DNA of 40,641 nucleotides from a virus: positions 1-40,641 of IMG/VR virus record IMGVR_UViG_3300035659_000047. One strand, 5' to 3'. Below, piece after piece: positions 37,523 through 40,641 of the stretch (its first letter is position 1; the number at the start of each line of letters is the position of its first letter). A program made the translations under genes and the position numbers. The notes under the pieces are model-generated. The model was given only the letters and a program-made list of their open reading frames with translations. It ran no database searches and had not been told where the DNA came from.

Positions 37523-37903
37523 TTATTTCATAATGGAAGGAAGTTCTTTTCTTTCTCTTTCGATCTTTTGATATTCATCCCAATCATAATGAGCGATTAA
37601 TTTATAATTACTGAAAAATAGGATTTTATTTTGTTTAAAGTAGGCCCAAACATCGTTATAGACTTTACGTTTGCCTCCAGCCTCGAGGCGTGGATTGAAT
37701 GGAATTGCCTTAAAAGAGGCATAAACGCTTCCACCCTCTTCAATCCAAGTTCCCTGTTGGTCTGGTTTTCCCCATTCTTCTATAAAGGCGAATTGATTTA
37801 ATCCTGAGATCAAAATCCCGCTTTTTATATATTCTCTGTGTTTTGCCATGCCGCCACATCCTATAATTCCTAAAGCCAAAATCAAAACAATCAATTTTTT
37901 CAT
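37523..37903 (-). CDS. Lipoprotein with SmpA/BamE-like motif
   Basis: 126 aa, ATG after GGGAGGCAAAC. Type II signal peptide: MKKLIVLILALGIIGCGG, with Cys 16 lipidated. The mature protein contains FAFIEEWGKPDQQGTW, similar to the 'W-GkPd' motif of SmpA/BamE-like domains, then beta strands and a charged helical end. It has its own promoter at 37931-37959 and lies between excisionase-like and terminase genes. This is a moron-like position, possibly expressed by the prophage to alter the cell envelope. Confidence 0.6.
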   Translation of the reverse strand: MKKLIVLILALGIIGCGGMAKHREYIKSGILISGLNQFAFIEEWGKPDQQGTWIEEGGSVYASFKAIPFNPRLEAGGKRKVYNDVWAYFKQNKILFFSNYKLIAHYDWDEYQKIERERKELPSIMK

Positions 37904-37930
37904 GTTTGCCTCCCTTTTTCTTTATTTATT

Positions 37931-37959
37931 ATGCTATCAAAACGGTTTCTTTTTGTCAA
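37931..37959 (-). promoter_or_regulatory. Promoter for the lipoprotein gene
   Basis: On the minus strand, TTGACA (37959-37954), 17-base spacer, TAGCAT (37936-37931), with the start expected near 37924. The lipoprotein ATG is at 37903 with its ribosome site in between. The promoter overlaps the end of the HTH gene. Confidence 0.55.
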
Positions 37960-38144
37960 CGGACATATTTTCTTTTAATTAACAATTTAACCTCTTCCTC
38001 GGAAACAACGGCCTCCTTTGCGAATTTCCCTAAACGCCGATACCCTATTATTTTAAATAGACCCTGACATTTCCAAGAATAGATTGTTTTTATGCTTACC
38101 CTGAAAATCTTACTCATGTCTTCGTAAGTATAGAGTGAGATCAA
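37956..38144 (-). CDS. Excisionase/MerR-type HTH protein
   Basis: 62 aa from a TTG start with GGAGGG five bases upstream. A winged HTH_17-type domain: LYTYEDMSKIFRVSIKTIYS, WKCQGLFKIIGYRRLGKFAK, then AVVSEEEVKLLIKRK. This is the length and pattern of recombination directionality factors and small MerR-like regulators. It may direct excision with the integrase, or regulate the adjoining late genes. It is far from int in the window, which is unusual for an excisionase. Confidence 0.6.
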   Translation of the reverse strand: MISLYTYEDMSKIFRVSIKTIYSWKCQGLFKIIGYRRLGKFAKEAVVSEEEVKLLIKRKYVR

Positions 38145-38322
38145 AGATGCCCTCCAAAAATTCTACAATGCGTTCTAACAAGACTTTTCGCTCTGCATAA
38201 CCTCTTTTGAGCATTCGGGGTAGTTATCTCCATGCTTAGTATCCTTTTTGCCTCAAAATTTCGATTCATACTAAATCGACCATTATCTTAGCCCCGGGAG
38301 TCAATCCAAACTCTCTTTTGGT

Positions 38323-38679
38323 TCAGACTCTCCACCTGATTTCTCCTTCGGTAATTTCCCCTGAGACCTTAACATCAAAAATCCGATAGAAAACTTTCCC
38401 ATTCGATACTCTGCACCAGACCCAACCGGGAAGGGCTTTGGCAACAATCGCTTTGATCTTAACAGCCTTATTAGCCGGAGTCGAAACCTGATGGCAGAAA
38501 TAGTGACCCTCAAAATAAGACAATAGATCAAAAACACCCCAGTAATCCCTGTGCACTGGCCGCATCTGACCATTAAAGAAAGCAACTCCATAACCCGGAC
38601 CCTCTACTTGATGACCAATTCCTTCAAGAATTTTTCTGACTTCCCGTGTAAAGGCCAAACCTTTTGACCGTGCATTCAC
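38323..38679 (-). CDS. PD-(D/E)XK/Holliday-junction-resolvase-like protein
   Basis: 118 aa. MNARSKGLAFTREVRKILEG resembles the N-terminal helix of resolvase-fold nucleases (K-G---E-eVrk-Le). HRDYWGVFDLLSYFEG gives the catalytic-type Asp strand, and HYFCHQVSTPANKAVKI the strand where E/Q-x-K is expected, here Q-V-S. The missing lysine makes activity doubtful. It could process replication or recombination intermediates. About 180 bases without a clear gene follow before the HTH gene. Confidence 0.5.
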   Translation of the reverse strand: MNARSKGLAFTREVRKILEGIGHQVEGPGYGVAFFNGQMRPVHRDYWGVFDLLSYFEGHYFCHQVSTPANKAVKIKAIVAKALPGWVWCRVSNGKVFYRIFDVKVSGEITEGEIRWRV

Positions 38680-38874
38680 CTATTGTATCCCCTTAAATCC
38701 ATCTGGATTTCTGTGAAATATTCCGATTCCCGTCCAGTGTGCGTATCTGATCGATTCCAACCAAATCCAGACCTTTGCGCATTTGGGACCGCAGGTCGGA
38801 GTTGAAGCTCTTGTCTCAACGATTCTTTCTTTTCCGCAGATTTGGCATTTTAAGGATCGCACTTTAGTCTCCAT
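38680..38874 (-). CDS. Small zinc-finger protein
   Basis: 64 aa from ATG 38874 (GGAG seven bases upstream), preferred to an ATG at 38901. KCQICGKERIVETRASTPTC, then GPKCAK, forms a four-cysteine zinc ribbon. The rest is aromatic (WIWLESIRYAHWTGIGIFH). It overlaps the end of the DUF5131 gene. Probably nucleic-acid-binding. Confidence 0.55.
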   Translation of the reverse strand: METKVRSLKCQICGKERIVETRASTPTCGPKCAKVWIWLESIRYAHWTGIGIFHRNPDGFKGIQ

Positions 38875-39661
38875 TGGGAAACTCCCTCCATTTTTTCCCA
38901 TCCAGTTTAGGCATTTTTACGAGTTTGCCGTTGACTTCCATTTGTTTTAAAAAAAATGGAACTGCTGCATTTGAACATTGATCTCGAAGATTGCGAATCC
39001 AATCTATTTCGGTTTTTCTTCTTTTAAGGCCGGATTCACATCCACAGATGACCCAGTCTAATTTGACACCCTTGCTGACAGAAGCAAAGCCATTAATTTT
39101 CCCCTTTATGGTCTCCCCACGTAAAACATCATGCCATAAATCTTCTTTCTCCTTGATTGCGTGAAGAGTAATTTCTCCCAGTATCGGTTCGACACTCACA
39201 AACCTTTTCACCGCCGGTATCTGCAAAAGGTTCTCTACCATCCAGAGGTCTTTGTTGGTTGAGATAGAGACACCGAGCCACAAGTTTTTATAAACTGGTA
39301 ATTGTGGAGTTAATTGTTTCCAACGTTCAGGTCTTTTGGTAAGAATTAAAAAAGTATGCCAGTAAGACCTTTCGATAATAGACCAAATTTCACTTAACCA
39401 AAAGCCATCAACATCGTCATGGAAAATATCCCCCATCGAACAAACAAAGATTCGGGAAGGCTTCTTCCAATGGAGAGGTTCTTCCAATCGGTCGGGATGG
39501 AAAGTTACTTTGAACGGATCATCTTTCGGATAGCCATATCTTCCCTTGAGTCGGTAGGCCATACGCTTCGCCCAACAATGAGCACAACCTTCGCTTATTG
39601 GGGTACAACCCGTGATGGGGGACCATGTGCGATCACACCATTCAATCATCGTTTTACCCAT
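38864..39661 (-). CDS. Phage Gp37/Gp68-family (DUF5131) protein
   Basis: 265 aa, ATG 39661. Family features: TMIEWCDRTWSPITGCTPIS, EGCAHCWAKRMAYRLKG, IFVCSMGDIFHDDV, FLILTKRPERW, LWLGVSISTN, RFVSVEPILGEI, WVICGCESG. The C-x7-C-x2-C near the start resembles a radical-SAM-like cluster site; the true reaction is unknown. It is common in phage genomes near replication genes. Its start overlaps the end of the upstream HNH gene. Confidence 0.75.
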   Translation of the reverse strand: MGKTMIEWCDRTWSPITGCTPISEGCAHCWAKRMAYRLKGRYGYPKDDPFKVTFHPDRLEEPLHWKKPSRIFVCSMGDIFHDDVDGFWLSEIWSIIERSYWHTFLILTKRPERWKQLTPQLPVYKNLWLGVSISTNKDLWMVENLLQIPAVKRFVSVEPILGEITLHAIKEKEDLWHDVLRGETIKGKINGFASVSKGVKLDWVICGCESGLKRRKTEIDWIRNLRDQCSNAAVPFFLKQMEVNGKLVKMPKLDGKKWREFPNGD

Positions 39662-40136
39662 TTAGGTGCCTCCAATTTTGGCCCGTAAAAATAGCCGTTA
39701 TTGTCTGCCTACTAACTCCATACTTTTCCGACAAAAAATGTTGAGTGATGATTCTGGGAATATATTCTGCTTTTATCTTGGCAATAAGTTCAGGGTTAAG
39801 TCTTGCCATGGGGTTTGTTTCACCAGGGAAATTCGTCTGTCTCCCTTTGGATTTCTTATCTTGATTATTTTCCGCTACGCTCCCAATAAATAGATGCCCA
39901 GGGTTTACACAAAGAGGATTATCACAATGATGCAAAACACACATATTATCTGGAATATCTCCCCTATGAAAAAGCCATGACAATCGGTGAGCTTTTATAT
40001 TTTTTTTGCCTATACGAAAAAGACCATACTTTCGTGCAATTGCGCCATGCCAGATCCAGCATATTGGAGTTTTTTCGATATGACTCCAAAACCGGATAAT
40101 ATGTTTATCTGCCCATTGAATTTTTGTTTGACCCAT
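39654..40136 (-). CDS. HNH homing endonuclease with DUF5131-like N-terminus
   Basis: 160 aa from ATG 40136, one base after the preceding TGA. HNH domain: FWSHIEKTPICWIWHGAIAR, IKAHRLSWLFHRGDIPDNMC, VLHHCDNPLCVNPGHLFIGS. A C-terminal HTH (FLSEKYGVSRQTITAIFTGQ) would bind DNA. The first 12 residues, MGQTKIQWADKH, copy the start of the DUF5131 protein encoded next (MGKTMIEWCDRT), at DNA level too. This suggests insertion at the 5' end of that gene. It is probably a selfish, freestanding endonuclease. Confidence 0.75.
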   Translation of the reverse strand: MGQTKIQWADKHIIRFWSHIEKTPICWIWHGAIARKYGLFRIGKKNIKAHRLSWLFHRGDIPDNMCVLHHCDNPLCVNPGHLFIGSVAENNQDKKSKGRQTNFPGETNPMARLNPELIAKIKAEYIPRIITQHFLSEKYGVSRQTITAIFTGQNWRHLNG

Positions 40137-40137
40137 C

Positions 40138-40302
40138 TCAATCCATCGTAAAAATCCATTCCAGTAGTTTAAAGATCCAGTAAAATATATATATCCCGAC
40201 ACAAGCGCCAAGGAAGATGAGGATGATTATAAAGATTGACTCAGGCATTTCAATGACGGCCTGAACTCCTTGCTCTGGTTGCCAGGGGATAGATAGTGTC
40301 AT
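40138..40302 (-). CDS. Small membrane protein
   Basis: 54 aa from ATG 40302 (GGTGATAG upstream), preferred to a TTG at 40326. A polar start (MTLSIPWQPEQGVQAVIEMP) leads to one long hydrophobic stretch (SIFIIILIFLGACVGIYIFY, then WIFKLLEWIF), one or two membrane passes. It lies between early-left genes; function unknown. Confidence 0.5.
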   Translation of the reverse strand: MTLSIPWQPEQGVQAVIEMPESIFIIILIFLGACVGIYIFYWIFKLLEWIFTMD

Positions 40303-40306
40303 TCTA

Positions 40307-40641
40307 TCACCATGCCCTTCCTGCAATTACTGATCGTTCAAGTTCTGTTAAATCCCATCCAGCAAGAATAACAAACATATTTTTTGTGAGACGTTTGAGA
40401 AGATAAGGATCTTTCGGGACGGCTTGCCACTTCTCTACTTCCCAAAGGATATAATATTTATTCAAGTCTCCTTTGGGTCTTAGGCTTGCAGGAATTTTCG
40501 GAACAATTGTTTTTAGAACTTTCTCGTGATCCCATTGACCTAAAATTCCATCTGGAATCGGGGGAAATTTAATATCAACAAAAATCTTTCCCCTCCAACC
40601 ATTCATGTCATTAAAGTATAGATGACCTGTTTTTTGATAGG
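40307..40641 (-). CDS. Hypothetical early-left protein at the right window edge
   Basis: At least 99 aa from ATG 40606. The frame stays open to the window edge (12 more codons), so the true start may be outside, but if the ends are joined an in-frame stop appears 19 codons before this ATG and 40606 is then the start. MNGWRGKIFVDIKFPPIPDG, ILWEVEKWQAVPKDPYLL and FVILAGWDLTELERSVIAGR show a mixed alpha/beta fold with many aromatics. No family recognised. Confidence 0.5.
   Translation of the reverse strand, partial: YQKTGHLYFNDMNGWRGKIFVDIKFPPIPDGILGQWDHEKVLKTIVPKIPASLRPKGDLNKYYILWEVEKWQAVPKDPYLLKRLTKNMFVILAGWDLTELERSVIAGRAW

Noticed and set aside
38145-38322. Short leftward frames of 34-42 codons between the nuclease-like and HTH genes
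   Set aside because: No usable ribosome site, overlapping frames compete and no motif is visible. The interval is left as non-coding.

Overview
The window looks like an essentially complete genome of a temperate, short-tailed (podovirus-like) phage, probably assembled from an environmental sample. It carries terminase, a P22-type portal, scaffold, an N4-gp56-type coat protein, a tail hub and collar fibre, three large putative ejection proteins in the P22 gp7/gp20/gp16 position, lysis genes, a tyrosine integrase with an attP-like segment, RecT plus a partner exonuclease, and a lambda-like switch. No tail tube or tape-measure gene is visible. Lipobox and Sec signal peptides suggest a Gram-negative host, but the host cannot be named from the sequence alone. 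If the two ends are joined, the gene cut at position 1 gets a stop just before the next start, and one leftward gene series runs unbroken across the join. The molecule is therefore probably circular or circularly permuted.

Layout. (1) 1-2800, leftward: early-left genes (helicase-loader-like, DUF1376-type replication protein, small basic protein, ribbon-helix-helix protein, small HTH protein) with a strong terminator at 2112-2167. (2) 2774-3541: the switch. A CI-like HTH repressor (3046-3456) sits between two near-identical sigma70-type promoters, one firing left (-10 at 3007) and one right (-10 at 3504). (3) 3538-12786, rightward: pentapeptide-repeat protein, many tiny genes, small GNAT, PD-(D/E)XK exonuclease, MazG-like protein, RecT, a strongly folded RNA region (8529-8745), further tiny genes with hairpins between them, integrase, attP-like site, a lipoprotein and a last small gene, closed by a classic terminator at 12814-12843. 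(4) 12842-37405, leftward late genes. In transcription order these are: small and large terminase, portal, Sec-exported FnIII-type proteins, fibre, tandem paralogues, scaffold, coat, adaptor, collar fibre, tail hub, an enzyme cargo block (ATP-grasp ligase, GNAT, GT2 glycosyltransferase, AttH/CrtC-like protein) mixed with ejection proteins, then holin, endolysin and small membrane proteins. A small rightward gene with its own strong promoter (14041-14216) interrupts this block like a moron. (5) 37523-40641, leftward: a lipoprotein with its own promoter, an excisionase-like HTH, a nuclease-like protein, Gp37/Gp68-type DUF5131 protein, HNH endonuclease and small proteins that continue the early-left operon.

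Reading of the whole: the repressor would silence both promoters in the prophage. On induction, the right operon gives recombination and integration functions. The left operon gives replication functions, then leads into packaging, morphogenesis and lysis. The most unusual parts are the mirror-image promoters, the folded RNA after recT, the enzyme cargo block among tail genes, the leaderless membrane-protein moron, and an HNH gene whose N-terminus copies that of the gene it precedes.
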